Source: Apostichopus japonicus
Taxonomy: Eukaryota > Echinodermata > Holothuroidea > Aspidochirotida > Stichopodidae
Direction: 5' to 3'
Length of the DNA: 64,000 bases
NCBI RefSeq assembly: GCF_037975245.1
Contig: NC_092580.1
Coordinates: 17,558,001-17,622,000 of the forward strand
Numbering within the stretch: position 1 is the first letter of the stretch; every line of letters begins with the position of its first letter. The notes under the pieces were generated by a model, which worked only from the letters and a program-made list of their open reading frames with translations, searched no databases and was not told the origin of the DNA. This document shows positions 32,201-44,125 of the stretch, piece by piece. The translations under genes were made by a program, and so were the position numbers.

Positions 32201-35200
32201 TGTGGTTGTTTGCATATTCTTTGTTTTGTCTGTTTCTTGTATGGTTGGTTTGATTGACTGTTGTTTTGTTTGCTTGCTTGCTGGTTGATATGTTTCTTGT
32301 GGGTTTGTTTGATGGATTGCTGTTTGTCTTGTGGATTGCTTGCTTGGATGTGTGTTTGTTTGCTTGTTCTTCGTTTTGTTTTTCTTTGTGGATTGTTCAT
32401 TTGCTTTCTTGCTGATTTGTTTGCTTGCTTGTTGCTTATCTGAATTCTCGCTTGTTTGTTTAATTTCGATCTTGCTTGTATGTTTGCTTGCTTGCTGGCT
32501 TACTACTATTTCTTGTAAGCTTGCTCGATAGCTTTTTTTTCTCTCTCGTAGATTTGCTTGTATGCTTGCTGGTTTTTAGAGTGATTCCTTGCTGATTTGT
32601 TTGTTTGCTTGCTTGTTGCTTATTTGAATTCTCGTTTGTTTAATTTTGATCTTGCTGGTGTGTTTGCTTGCTTGCTTACTTCTATTTCTTGTAAGCTTGC
32701 TCGATAGCTTGTTTTTTTTTCTCGTAGATTTGCTTGTATGCTTGCTGGTTTTTAGAGTGATTCCTTGCTGATTTGTTTGCTTGCTTGCTGTTATTTTTTT
32801 CTCGTGGGTTTGCTCGGATCCTCGACTGTTTGCTTGTTTGTCGGTTGCTCGCTCGCTGATTTGTTTGTTTTTCTTGTGGGCTCCCCACTGTTCCTTGATG
32901 GCTGATTCGTTTGTCAGTTATTGTGTGTGGTTGTTCTCTTGTTTCCCCCTTGATTGCTGGTTGATTTGTTTCCCTGTGTGTTTGGGTGTTTTTTTTTTAC
33001 TTGCTTGTCTTGTGGATTGCATCTTGTGGATTGCGTGCTTGTATTGGGGTTGTTTGCATATTCTTTGTTTTGTCTGTTTCTTGTATATGGTTGGTTTGAT
33101 TTACTGTTGTTTTGTTCACTTGCTTGCTGGTTGATTTGTTTCTTGTGGGCTTGTTTGATGGATTGCTGTTGGTCTTGTGGATTGCTTGCTTGGATGTGCG
33201 TTTGTTTGCTTGTTATTCGTTTTGTTTGTTTCTTTGTGGATCGTCATTTGCTTTCTTGCTGGTTTGTTTGTTTGCTCGCTTGTTGCTTATTTGAATTCTC
33301 GTTTGTTTAATTTCGATCTTGCTGGTATGTTCGCTTGCTTGCTGGCTTACTTCTATTTCTTGTAAGCTTGCTCGATAGCTTGTTTTTTTCTCTTTTGTAG
33401 ATTTGCTTGTATGCTTGCTGGTTTTTAGAGTGATTCCTTGCTAATTTGTTTGCTTGCTTGCTGTTACTTTTTCTCGTGGGTTTGCCGGGATCCTGGACTG
33501 TTTGCTTGTTTGTCGGTTGCTTTATTTACTCGGTTGTTTGCTCGCTCGCTGATTTGATTGTTTTTCTTGTGGGCTCCCCACGTTCCTTGATTGTTGCTCG
33601 TTTGTGTGTTTTTGTGTGTGTTTGCTCTCTTGTTTCCCCTTGATTGCTGGTTGATTTGTTTCTCTGTGTGTTTGGTTGTTTTTTGTGTTTTTTTTTTTGC
33701 TTGCTTGTCTTGTGGATTGTGTGCTTGTATTGTGGTTGTTTGCATATTCTTTGTTTTGTCTGTTTCTTGTTTATGGTTGGTTTGATTGACTGTTGTTTTG
33801 TTCGCTTACTTGCTTGTGGATTTGTTTCTTGTTGGTTTGTTTGATGGATTGCTGTTTGTCTTGTGGATTGCTTGCTTGGATGTGCGTTTGTTTGCTTGTT
33901 CTTTGATTTGTTTGTTTCTTTGTGGATCGCCATTTGCTTTTTTGCTGGTTTGTTTGCTCGCTTGTTGCTTATTTGAATTCTCGTTTGTTGAATTTCGATC
34001 TTGCTGGTATGTTCGCTTGCTTGCTGGCTTACTTCTATTTCTTGTAAGCTTGCTCGATAGCTTGTTTTTTCCTCTCACGTAGATTTGCTTGAATGCTTGC
34101 TGGTTTTTAGAGTGATTCCTTGCTGATTTGTTTGCTTGCTTGCTGTGTTTTTTTCTCGTGGGTTTGCTCGGATCCTGGACTGTTTGCTTGTTTGTTGGTT
34201 GCTTTATTTACTCGGTGGTTTGCTCGCTCGCTGATTTGTTTGTTTTTCTTGTGGGCTCACAACGGTTTCTTGATGGTTTGGTCGTTTGTCGGTTTTTGTG
34301 TGTGCTGTTTTTTATTTTGCTTGCTTCCTGTTTGTCTTGTGGATTGTGTACTTGTATTGTGGTTGTTTGCATATTCTTTGTTTTGTCTGTTTCTTGTATA
34401 TGGTTGGTTTGATTGACTGTTGTTTTGTTCGCTTGCTTGCTGGTTGATTTATTTCTTGTGGGTTTGTTTGATGGATTGCTGTTTGTCTTGTGGATTGCTT
34501 GCTTGGATGTGCATTTGTTTGCTTGTTCTTCGTTTTGCTTCTTTGTGGATTGCTCATTTGCTTTCTCGCTGGTTTGTTTGTTTTCTTGCTTGTTGCTTAT
34601 TTGAATTCTTGCTTGTTTGTTTAATTTCGATCTTGCTGGTATGTATGCTTGCTTGCTGGCTTACTTCTATTTCTTGTAAGCTGGCTCAATAGCTTGTTTA
34701 TTTCTCTCTCTCTCGTAGATTTGCTTGTATGCTTGCTGGTTTTTAGAGTGATTCCTTGCTGATTTGTTTGCTTGCTTGCTGTTTTTTTTTCTCGTGGGTT
34801 TGCTCGGATCCTTGACTGTTTGCTTGTTTGTCGGTTGCTTTATTTACTCGGTTGTTTGCTCGCTCGCTGATTTGATTGTTCTTGTGGGCTCCCCACGGTT
34901 CCTTGATGGTTGCTCGTTTGTGTGTTTTTGTGTGTGTTTGCTCTCTTGTTCCCCCTTGATTGCTGGTTGATTTGTTTCCCTGTGTGTTTGGTTGTTTTTT
35001 GTGTGTTTTTTTTTTTGCTTGCTTGTCTTGTGGATTGCATGCTTGTATTGTGGTTGTTTGCATATTCTTTGTTTTGTCTGTTTCTTGTTTATGGTTGGTT
35101 TGATTGACTGTTGTTTTGTTCGCTTACTTGCTTGTGGATTTGTTTCTTGTGGGTTTGTTTGATGGATTGCTGTTTGTCTTGTGGATTGCTTGCTTGGATG

Positions 35201-36683
35201 TGCGTTTGTTTGCTTGTTATTCGTTTTGTTTGTTTCTTTGTTGATCGCCATTTGCTTTCTTGCTGGTTTGTTTGCTCGCTTGTTGCTTATTTGAATTCTC
35301 AGTTTGTTTAATTTCGATCTTGCTGGTATGTTCGCTTGCTTGCTGGCTTACTTCTATTTCTTGTAAGCTTGCTCGATAGCTTGTTTTTTTCTCTCACGTA
35401 GATTTGCTTGAATGCTTGCTGGTTGTTAGAGTGATTCCTTGCTGGTATGTTTGCTTGCTTGCTGGCTTACTTCTATTTCTTGTAAGCTGGCTCAATAGCT
35501 TGTTTATTTCTCTCTCTCTCGTAGATTTGCTTGTATGCTTGCTGGTTTTTAGAGTGATTCCTTGCTGATTTGTTTGCTTGCTTGTCGGTTGCTTTATTTA
35601 CTCGGTGGTTTGCTCGCTCGCTGATTTGTTTGTTTTTCTTGTGGGCTCACAACGGTTTCTTGATGGTTTGGTCGTTTGTCGGTTTTTGTGTGTGCTGTTT
35701 TTTATTTTGCTTGCTTCCTGTTTGTCTTGTGGATTGTGTACTTGTATTGTGGTTGTTTGCATATTCTGTTTTGTCTGTTTCTTGTATATTGTTGGTTTGA
35801 TTGACTGTTGTTTTGTTCGCTTGCTTGCTGGTTGATTTATTTCTTGTGGGTTTGTTTGATGGATTGCTGTTTGTCTTGTGGATTGCTTGCTTGGATGTGC
35901 GTTTGTTTGCTTGTTCTTCGTTTTGCTTCTTTGTGGATCGCTCATTTGCTTTCTCGCTGGTTTGTTTGTTTTCTTGCTTGTTGATTATTTGAATTCTCGC
36001 TTGTTTGTTTAATTTCGATCTTGCTGGTATGTTTGCTTGCTTGCTGGCTTACTTCTATTTCTTGTAAGCTGGCTCAATAGCTTGTTTATTTCTCTCTCTC
36101 TTGTAGATTTGCTTGTATGCTTGCTGGTTTTTAGAGTGATTCCTTGCTGATTTGTTTGCTTGCTTGCTGTTTTTTTTTCTTGTGGGTTTGCTCGTATCTT
36201 CTACTGTTTGCTTGTTTGTCGGTTGCTTTATTTACTCGGTGGTTTGCTCGCTCGCTGATTTGTTTGTTTTTCTTGTGGGCTCCCCACGGTTTCTTGATGG
36301 TTTGGTCGTTTGTCGGTTTTTGTGTGTGTTTGCTCTCTTGTTTACCCCTTGATTGCTGTTTGATTTATTTACCTGTGTGTTTTTAATTTTTTTATTTTGC
36401 TTGCTTCCTGTTTGTCTTGTGGATTGTGCACTTGTATTGTGGTTGTTTGCATATTCTTTGTTTTGTCTGTTTCTTGTTTATGGTTGGTTTGATTGACTGT
36501 TGTTTTGTTCGCTTGCTTGCTGGTTGATTTGTTTCTTGTGGGTTTGTTTGATGGATTGCTGTTTGTCTTGTGGATTGCTCGCTTGGATGTGCGTTTGTTT
36601 GCTTGTTCTTCGTTTGCTTCTCTGTGGATCGCTCATTTGCTTTCTCGCTGGTTTGTTTGCTTGCTTGCTGCTTATTTGAATTC
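29201..36683. repeat. T+G-rich hierarchical satellite, block 2
   Basis: Same family as 20641-26398. Landmarks at 29431, 30268, 31121, 31963, 32815, 33489, 34170, 34806 and 36190 show units of 837-853 bp in the first half and 636-681 bp in the second, and one region near 35.3-35.6 kb rearranged. The longer unit is the 675-bp unit with an extra module of about 160 bp holding GAATTC and AAGCTTGCTCGATAGC. Segments 25.7-26.4 kb and 30.2-30.9 kb are nearly identical at a shift of 4,491 bp, showing exchange across the interrupting block. Confidence 0.96.
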
Positions 36684-39600
36684 TCGCTTCTGGATCTGAA
36701 AGAGCAAGGCTAGAAAAACAGTTAAAACATATCAAATACATAATCCACCCACTATACCAGGAACTCCCCCCCCCCCTCTTTTTCTGGTGGCATCCTCCAG
36801 CATCTTATCCACTTCCTTCCTTCTACATACACCGTCCACGGTCATCATCCTTCTTCTTAGGTTGTGGTCCTGCGTCTTTAATCCATCTACTGGATCTGAA
36901 AGAGCAAGGCTAGAAAAACAGTTAAACATATCAAAGGCATAACCCACCCACTAACCCAGGGACCCCCTCTTCTTCTGGAGGCATTGTCCAGCATCTTAAG
37001 CCACTTCCTTCCTTCTACATACACCTTCCAAGGTCATCATCCTTCTTACGTTGTGGTCCTGCGTCTTTAATCCATCTACTGGATCTGAAAGAGCAAGGCT
37101 AGAAAAACAGTTAAACATATCAAAGGCATAAAGCACCCACTATCCCAGGACCCCTCCTCTTCTTCTGGAGGCATAGTCCAGCGTCTTAATCCACTTCCTT
37201 CCTTCTACATACACCTTTCACGGTCATCATCTTTCTTCTTACGTTGTGGTCCTGCGTCTTTAATCCATCTGCTGGATCTGAAAGAGCAAGGCTAGAAAAA
37301 CAGTTAAAACATATCACATACATAACCTACCCACTATACCAGGAACCCCCCCTCTTCTTCTGGTGGCATCGTCCAGCATCTTAAGCCACCTCCTTCCGTC
37401 CAAATATACCTTCCACGGTCATCATCCATCTTCTTACAATGTTGTTGTCCTGCGTCATAAACCCATCTACTGGATCTAAAGAACAAGGCTAGAAAAACAG
37501 TTAAAACATATCACATATATAACCCACCCACTATCACAGGAACCCCCGCTCTTCTTCTGTTGGCATCATCCAGCGTCTTAGGCCACATCCTTCCGTCCAC
37601 ATACACCTTCCACGGTCATCATCCTTCTTCTTACAATGTCGTCGGCCTGCGTCTTAAATCCATCTTCTGGATCTTAAAGAACAAGGTTAGAAAAACAGTT
37701 AAAACATATCAAATACATAACCCACGCACTATCCCAGGAACCCCTCCCCCCTCTTCTTCTGGTGGCATTGTCCAGCGTCTTAAGCCACCTCCTTCCATCC
37801 ACAAACACCTTCCAAGGTCATCATCCTTCTTCTTGCAATGTCCTCGGCCTGCGTCTTAAATCCATCTTCTGGATCTTAAAGAACAAGGTTAGAAAAACAG
37901 TAAAAACATATCACATACATAACCCACCCACTAACCCAGGGACCCCCCCTCTTCTTCTGGTGGCATCATCCAGCGTCTTAATCCACTTTCTTCCTTCTAC
38001 ATACACCTTCCACTGTCATCATCCTTCTTCTTACATTTTAATCCTGTGTCTTTAATCCATCTACTGGATCTGAAAGAGCAAGGCTAGAAAAACAGTTAAA
38101 AAATATCAAATGCATAAACCACCCAGGGACCCACCCCCCCTCTTCTTCTGGTGGCATCGTCCAGCGCCTTCAGCCACCTCCTTCCGTTCACATACACCTT
38201 CCACGGTCATCATCCTTCTTTTAACAATGTTGTGGCCCTGCATCTTTATCCATCTACTGGATCTGAAAGAGCAAGGCTAGAAAAACAATTAAAACATATC
38301 AAATGCATAAACCACCCACTAACCCAGGGACGCCCCCCCCTTCTTTGGGTGGCATCCTCCAGCCTCGTAATGCACCTCCTTCCGTCCGCCTCCACCTTCC
38401 AAGGACACCATCCTTTTCTTACGTCGTCCTGCGTCTTAAACCCATCTACTGGATCTAAAGAACAAGGCTAGAAAAACAGTTTAAACATATCAAATACATA
38501 AACCACCCACTCTACCAAGGCCCCCCCCCCTCTTCTTCTGGTGGCATCATCCAGCTTCTTAATCCACTTCCTTCCGTCTACATACACCTTCCACCGTCAT
38601 CATCCTTCTTCTTACGTCATCGTTGTCCTGTGTCTTTAATCCATCTACTGGATCTGAAAGAGCAAGGCTAGAATAACAGTTAAAACATATCAAATGCATA
38701 AACCACCCACTAACCCAGGGACCCCCACCCCCCCTCTCTCCTTCTGGTGGCATCGTCCAGCCTCTTAATGCACCTCCTTCTGTCTGCCTCCACCTTCGAG
38801 GGTCACCATCCTTCTCTTATGTCGTCCTGCGTCTTAAACCCATCTACTGGATCTAAAGAACAAGGCTAGAAAAACAGTTAAAACATATCAGATACATAAC
38901 CCACTCACTATCCCAGGAACCCCCTCTCTTCTTCTAATGGCATCGTCCAGCCTCTTAATGCACCTCCTTCTGTCCGCCTCCACCTTCCAGGGTCACCATC
39001 CTTCTCTTACGTCGTCCTGCCTCTTAAACCCATCTACTGGATCTAAAGAACAAGGCTACAAAAACAGTTAAAACATATCAAATACATAACCCACCCACTA
39101 ACCCAGGGACCCCCCCCCCCCCCTCTTCTTCTGGTGGCATCGTCCAGCGTCTTAAGCCGCCTCCTTCCATCCACATACATCTTCCACAGTCATCATCCTT
39201 CTGTTATGTCCTCCTGCAACTTTAATCAATTTACTGGATCTTAAGAACAAGGCTAGAAAAACAGTTCAAACATATCAAGTACATAACCCACCCACTAACC
39301 CAGGGACCCCCCAATCTTCTTCTGGTGGCATCGTCCAGCGTTGCCACCTCCTTCCATCTGCACACCTTTCCCCTTCCTCAGTCATCATCCTTCTTCTTAC
39401 AATGTGTGTCTTAAATCCATGTACTGGATGTAAAGAACAAGGTTAGAAAAACAGTTAAAACATACCAAATACATAACCCACCCACTAACCCAGGGACCCA
39501 CCCCCCTCTTCTTCTGGTGGCATAATTCAGAGTCTTAATGCACCTCCTTCCGTCCACATACACCTCCCACCTTCCACCGTCATCATCCTTCTTCTTACGT

Positions 39601-39990
39601 CGTCGTCCTGCGTCTTTAATCCATCTACTGGATCTTAAAGAACAAGGCTAGAAAAACAGTTAAAACATATCAAATACATAACCCACCCGCCAACCCCCTT
39701 CCTTCTGGTGGCATCGTCCAGCATTTTAATCCACCTCTTTCCTTCCATCTGCATACACCTTTCACCTTCCACCGTCATCATCCTTCATCTGACGTGGTTC
39801 ACGTTGGGCGTCTTTAATCCATCCGCTGGATCTGAAAGTGTAAGGCTAGAAAAACAGTTAAAACATATCAAATGCGCAAACCACCCATTAGCCCAGGGAC
39901 ACCCCCCCCCCTCTCTCCTTCTGGTGGCATCGTCCTCCTTAATCCACTTCCTTCTTTCCGCATCTACCTTCCAGTAAGCATCCTTCTTCT
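36684..39990. repeat. Satellite of about 195-bp units, 17 copies
   Basis: The unit begins TGGATCTGAAAGAGCAAGGC, then AGAAAAACAGTTAAAACATA, a C-tract, TCTTCTTCTGGTGGCATC and TTCCACGGTCATCATCCTTC. Starts are seen at about 36692, 36891, 37080, 37272, 37470, 37668, 37869, 38066, 38262, 38449, 38648, 38845, 39037, 39235, 39424, 39630 and 39828. It joins the T+G satellite abruptly after GAATTCTCGCTTC. Open frames on both strands change frame between units and end quickly, so coding is rejected. Confidence 0.95.
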
Positions 39991-40009
39991 TAAGTTGTCT
40001 GAAAGAACA

Positions 40010-40739
40010 ATTCAAATACATGCATTGAACTTAAGAAGTGCTAGAAGTTTTATCTCTATATACAGATATATATACAGATGAGTGTTTGTGTCTTCAGTTT
40101 TTTCTCTTCTATAGGGTCCTTGATGGGACCTTGAGTGTCCCTCCTGATCCTTTTTTTTTTCTACTCAACTAGACTCAACAAAACTAAGCTAAACTTAACT
40201 ACCCTCGTTCAGGTCAACATAGTTGACCTCTTCCATGCAAAAAAAAAAAAAAGTCTGACACAAGAATAAAATATCCTGCTGTGCGTGCATTCTAATATGA
40301 ATGTAGTTATTAACACCAATTTTCGAAAAAAAAACACCTCATTATGGACCTATAAATATTCAAAATGGAAGTGAAAACGCAAATGAAACACCAAAACTTT
40401 AACTGTTTATGTTTAAATTTGGTCATAAAAGTAGTATCTTCAACAAAGGAAAGTGGCAAGTCTGAGATGAATTGAGTATTCAGAGAAAGAAATATAAGTT
40501 GGACTTAACAGCGTCCCATCAGGGCCAAAGTAACATCTAAAACACTATAAATATCCTTAGCAATATCTAGTGGACCTATAGCAAAAGTTCGAATTTATTG
40601 GGAGGGGGTGGGGGAGGGGGCACAAACTTTGGGGAGGGTGCTATGGGAGGGATCCAAAGGGAGTGTGTACGCCTTTAAAGTCTGAAACATTGGAGTAAGG
40701 AGCACATTCCCAACACACATGCAAGGCCAGCACCCTTAG
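40010..40739. other. AT-rich interval, no gene seen
   Basis: Contains A-runs, a short TATATA stretch and a G-rich GGGAGGGGGTGGGGGAGGGG near 40600. No exon-like or element structure was recognised. Confidence 0.5.
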
Positions 40740-41248
40740 TTTGGTAGATCAAAAAGTCCCCATAAACAACCCTATTGGAGAGAAAAACACTGAAGACAAA
40801 AACACTCAGACCAGCTTACAATGCGCTTAAAGTGCTTGTCCAAAGCATTCTTAAACTCATTCACACTACTCGTAAGTACAACTTTCTCAGGCAAACCGTT
40901 CCACTCATTCACAACCCTATTCGAAAAAAAGTTATGCCCAATATTAATCCTACTTTGTGACTTTTGGAGTTTAAGACAATTGGTACAACTACTATTAGCA
41001 AACATGACAAGGCCGGTGAAGGATAAATTGTCAAAACCAAACACAATCTTGAAAACCTGAATCAATTAAGTCAACACATAACCTCCACTGTGGTGAGATT
41101 CAATAGTTGTAACCGCCTATAATAAGGAACACTCTTTAAGGAGCTATAATCATAGTAGCCCTCCTCTGGACCTTTTCAAGTACTTCCTTATATCCTTAGC
41201 AAAAAAAGGGTTACAAGCCTGCACAGTATACTCTAGAGGAGGCCTAAG
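40740..41248 (-). mobile_element. Non-LTR retrotransposon fragment, C-terminal reverse-transcriptase region (decayed)
   Basis: Minus-strand frames read EYTVQACNPFFAKDIRKYL, then after breaks IQVFKIVFGFDNLSF, SRINIGHNFFSNRVVNEWNG and LPEKVV..SSVNEFKNALDK. This is the typical end of the RT/thumb region of CR1/Jockey-type LINEs ('FF..RVVN.WN.LP..VV....N.FK..LD'). Frameshifts and stops lie between the pieces. The upstream part continues at 42022-42160, beyond an inserted DNA element. Confidence 0.85.
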
Positions 41249-42021
41249 CTGTGACGTAGAAAGAGTGGAGCGACTGCTCCCCCCCCCCCCTTTCAGTGCT
41301 ATTTTGATCTTGAATACTCGTCAGCTCCGTTAATATAATCGTAGTAACATTCAGGCCTACTGATTTAACTACTAACTTAGTTCGGCAGCTGCAATTAGCT
41401 AAATTTAGCAGCCTATAGTGGCCCTATTACAAGCCTACAGTTAGCCACTGCGTAATAAAATACATATTGCAATACAGATTGCCTACCTAACCGCACTCGA
41501 TGGAATGTCACGAACAGTATGCACAACGACGTCGACAACGTTCGTTCTCATCCTTTCTATGATTCGTCCTAAGTTGTTGCACCAACAACATGTTATGAAG
41601 CTAGCTAGCAATCGTACGTGATACCCACTTCCTATAAATCATTATTACACTGCTAATACACCACTGCACATCTGGCTGTCTTACAAAATATGAAAGTTTA
41701 TCTTGTCCATCAGTTAAGTTCGTCAAATTCGTATTAAAAGTCCAGACATTGGACAATAAACAAGAATGATCCTACTGGAAAAATTTTAGAGCACTATTTT
41801 TGTCTTTCTGATATATTATGTAAAAGAATTCAAACAGGAAACAAAATCTGCTGATAATACGATATCATATGATAATGATGAAACTGGCAAAACATTGCAC
41901 CAGATCGCATCTAAGGACCTTCCATTGTTCAAAATATATCAATGGGGAGGGGGACACCCCTCCCCCATATAAATCGCAAAAAGTGCTCCCCTTTCAAATT
42001 CCTGGCTACAGTACGTCACTG
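41249..42021. mobile_element. hAT-like non-autonomous element inserted in the retrotransposon fragment
   Basis: Ends CTGTGACGTA and, inverted, CAGTGACGTA. The 8-bp flanks are GGCCTAAG (41241-41248) and GGCCTAAC (42022-42029), with one mismatch. Removing 773 bp plus one flank rejoins the retrotransposon frame as LVRPPLEYTVQACNPF, an independent proof of insertion. Internal CGTCAGCTCCGTTA-region sequence matches, inverted, the stretch near 51360-51400. No transposase is present. Confidence 0.88.
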
Positions 42022-42160
42022 GGCCTAACCAACTGCTTATAACGCCTAACTACTATATATGTCCTCTTTCAGAAAAATGAAGTTCCTCTTGATCATACTT
42101 AAAACCCTATATATTACCTCTTTTAGCAACTTCAAGACAATGTACGTTTAGAAGGTTGCA
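42022..42160 (-). mobile_element. Upstream part of the split non-LTR retrotransposon fragment
   Basis: On the minus strand, LSMIKRNFIFLKEDIYSS precedes QLVRP across the insertion site, with stops between. 'MIKRNF.F..ED' then 'LVRP.LEY' is the usual order in LINE reverse transcriptases. Confidence 0.7.
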
Positions 42161-42985
42161 GAGATGAGTGGTTACAGTACTGCCTCCCTGCTCCAATCAA
42201 CACCGCTTTTCTGCATGCCCATCACTATTCAATAGTAAGTTCATATGCTACCATTACTCCAGCATTGTTGACCCCATTTGACGAACGCAGTGAAAAAGAC
42301 CAAACTGGTGTATCTTTACTTTGGGACCAGACCGGGGGCCAAATTGCTCCAATAGAGGGGACACAGAGTGTGCTGGGGTCAAGGCCCCACTAGTTAGTAT
42401 GTTCAAAGTGCCTTGAAGGGTTACAGACCGTTTTCTGAAGAAATATAAACGCGTTATTATTAACTGGTCGAATCTCTATCAAGTTTTGTGTTCGTCACTC
42501 AACACTAAAACAAGCAACTTGTCGTAAGCAATAAAACAAATTGGTATGTTAAATTTGGAAGATTTTACTCACCTTAACCAGGGAGTTGTTCCATAACAAC
42601 CCCCTGCCTTAACTGCATAGCAGCACAGTTACGACGTTGTATCATCATTAACCGTCATGTTGTTAACTGAATTCCCGCCAATTCTCATCACGGATGTGTT
42701 GCTGTCTGGCCTTTTATCAAAGGATCATCTTTCAAAGTCAGTGAACGATTGAGGTGACTCGACTTACGGCCGTTTAAGCTGGTTTGTAGCACCTTGTTCA
42801 AGTTGATCCTAATCTATAAGTTGTGTCCCGAATCGATGTCATTTTGTTAGTGCTTAATATCCGAGAATCCTTTAGTTTGTGACAAATAGGGGCGTGCCTA
42901 AGCTTCGAAGGTGGGCGAACTTTTGGCTGACAATTTTTTTTTTGACAAATACTCTCAAACTACTCGATCGGTTTGAGTGTCATGG
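42161..42985. other. Interval with no recognisable gene
   Basis: No conserved protein similarity, splice-flanked open frame, tandem repeat or clear inverted ends were seen between the retrotransposon fragment and the next miniature element. Confidence 0.45.
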
Positions 42986-42993
42986 ATGCTGAC

Positions 42994-43313
42994 CAAGGGC
43001 GTAGGAACCGGGGGGCTGGGGGCGTCAGTCCCCCAGTGAAAAATATGGGGGGAGGAAGTATTATTCCACCCCCGCTCCGCAAGTCAGAAAACCCCTTTTT
43101 CATTTCCAAATGAGAAAAAAATCTCATTTCGAGCACCAAATTGCATCTAAGGCCAGGTGAAAATGCAAAATTATTTACAAAATGGAGTGGGTGTTGAAGT
43201 GTGCTATATTGCACCAAATTGCATCTGAGGCTACCTGGAAATGCCCCTTAGACCCCTCCCCCAGGCCAGCCATCAGTCCCCCCCCCACTCAAAAGTACCT
43301 TCCTACGCCACTG
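42994..43313. mobile_element. hAT-like miniature element, family with GGCGTAGGAA ends, copy 1
   Basis: Starts CAAGGGCGTAGGAACCGG; the right end inverted reads CAGTGGCGTAGGAAGG. The 8-bp flanks are ATGCTGAC (42986-42993) and ATGCCGAC (43314-43321). It is 320 bp, with inner marks TTTCATTTCCAAATGAGAAA and GCACCAAATTGCATCT shared with copies at 43898 and 46166. Non-coding. Confidence 0.88.
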
Positions 43314-43897
43314 ATGCCGACACCACACTGTGAACAAACCGTGTCGTGGAATGCAGGAGTTCAAGGAGGTGCTGGGGTGGAATTATGGTCGTTGATTCCG
43401 ACTCCCTTGTATGAGGGCCCTCTCCTAAAAAAAATGTTAAATGTGAAATGGTGCATACTGAGGTCTATGTAGGCTTTCAATTACGGCCATACATGCGTAG
43501 TTGTGCTAATAAGTACTATACTGTTTTATGTGGAGTTAAAATGGAGGCGTATAATTAAAAGCCTGCAGAGAATCAACAACAATCAAACCATTCATGTTTA
43601 CTCTCATCGTAACTTGGCTACTGGTAATGGGAAATTCGTGACTATTTGGTGAGGCAAATAGAGATTTTCTTGTCTGACAAAAAGTTCAACACCCGATGCT
43701 CCCACTCCTCAGTCTGTGTAGAACATCTGGTATTTGTGGTACGAAATGTAAAGACGATCAAATTGTTCGGAAAGATTTATGAAAATAACTTAACTTAGGG
43801 ATTTGCCCCACAATCATTAATAATGATAATAACCATATTGAGGATTTATGCGCAGACATATCCACCAATAACAGTGCTCAAGGCGCATAACAATATT

Positions 43898-44125
43898 CAA
43901 GGGCGTAGGAACCCGGGGGGGCTGGGGGTCGCCAGCCCCCCAGTGAAAAATATGGAGGGGCAAGTCAGAAAACCCCTTTTTTCATTTCCAAATGAGAAAA
44001 AATTCTCATTTGGAGCACCAAATTGCATCTAAGGCCAGGTGAAAATGCAAAATTATTTACAATATGGAGTGGGTGTTGAAGTGTGCTATATTGCACCAAA
44101 TTGCATCTGAGGCTACCTGGAAATG
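43898..44125. mobile_element. hAT-like miniature element, same family, copy 2 (right end missing)
   Basis: Starts CAAGGGCGTAGGAACCCGG and follows copy 1 through GAGGCTACCTGGAAATGC, then switches to SINE sequence. The terminal CTACGCCACTG is absent, so the copy is truncated or was cut by the SINE. Confidence 0.8.

Noticed and set aside
37560-38471. Repeated 97-106-codon frames ('MASSS.L.HLLPST')
   Set aside because: They track the 195-bp satellite unit, are broken at variable C-tracts and have no recognisable domain.
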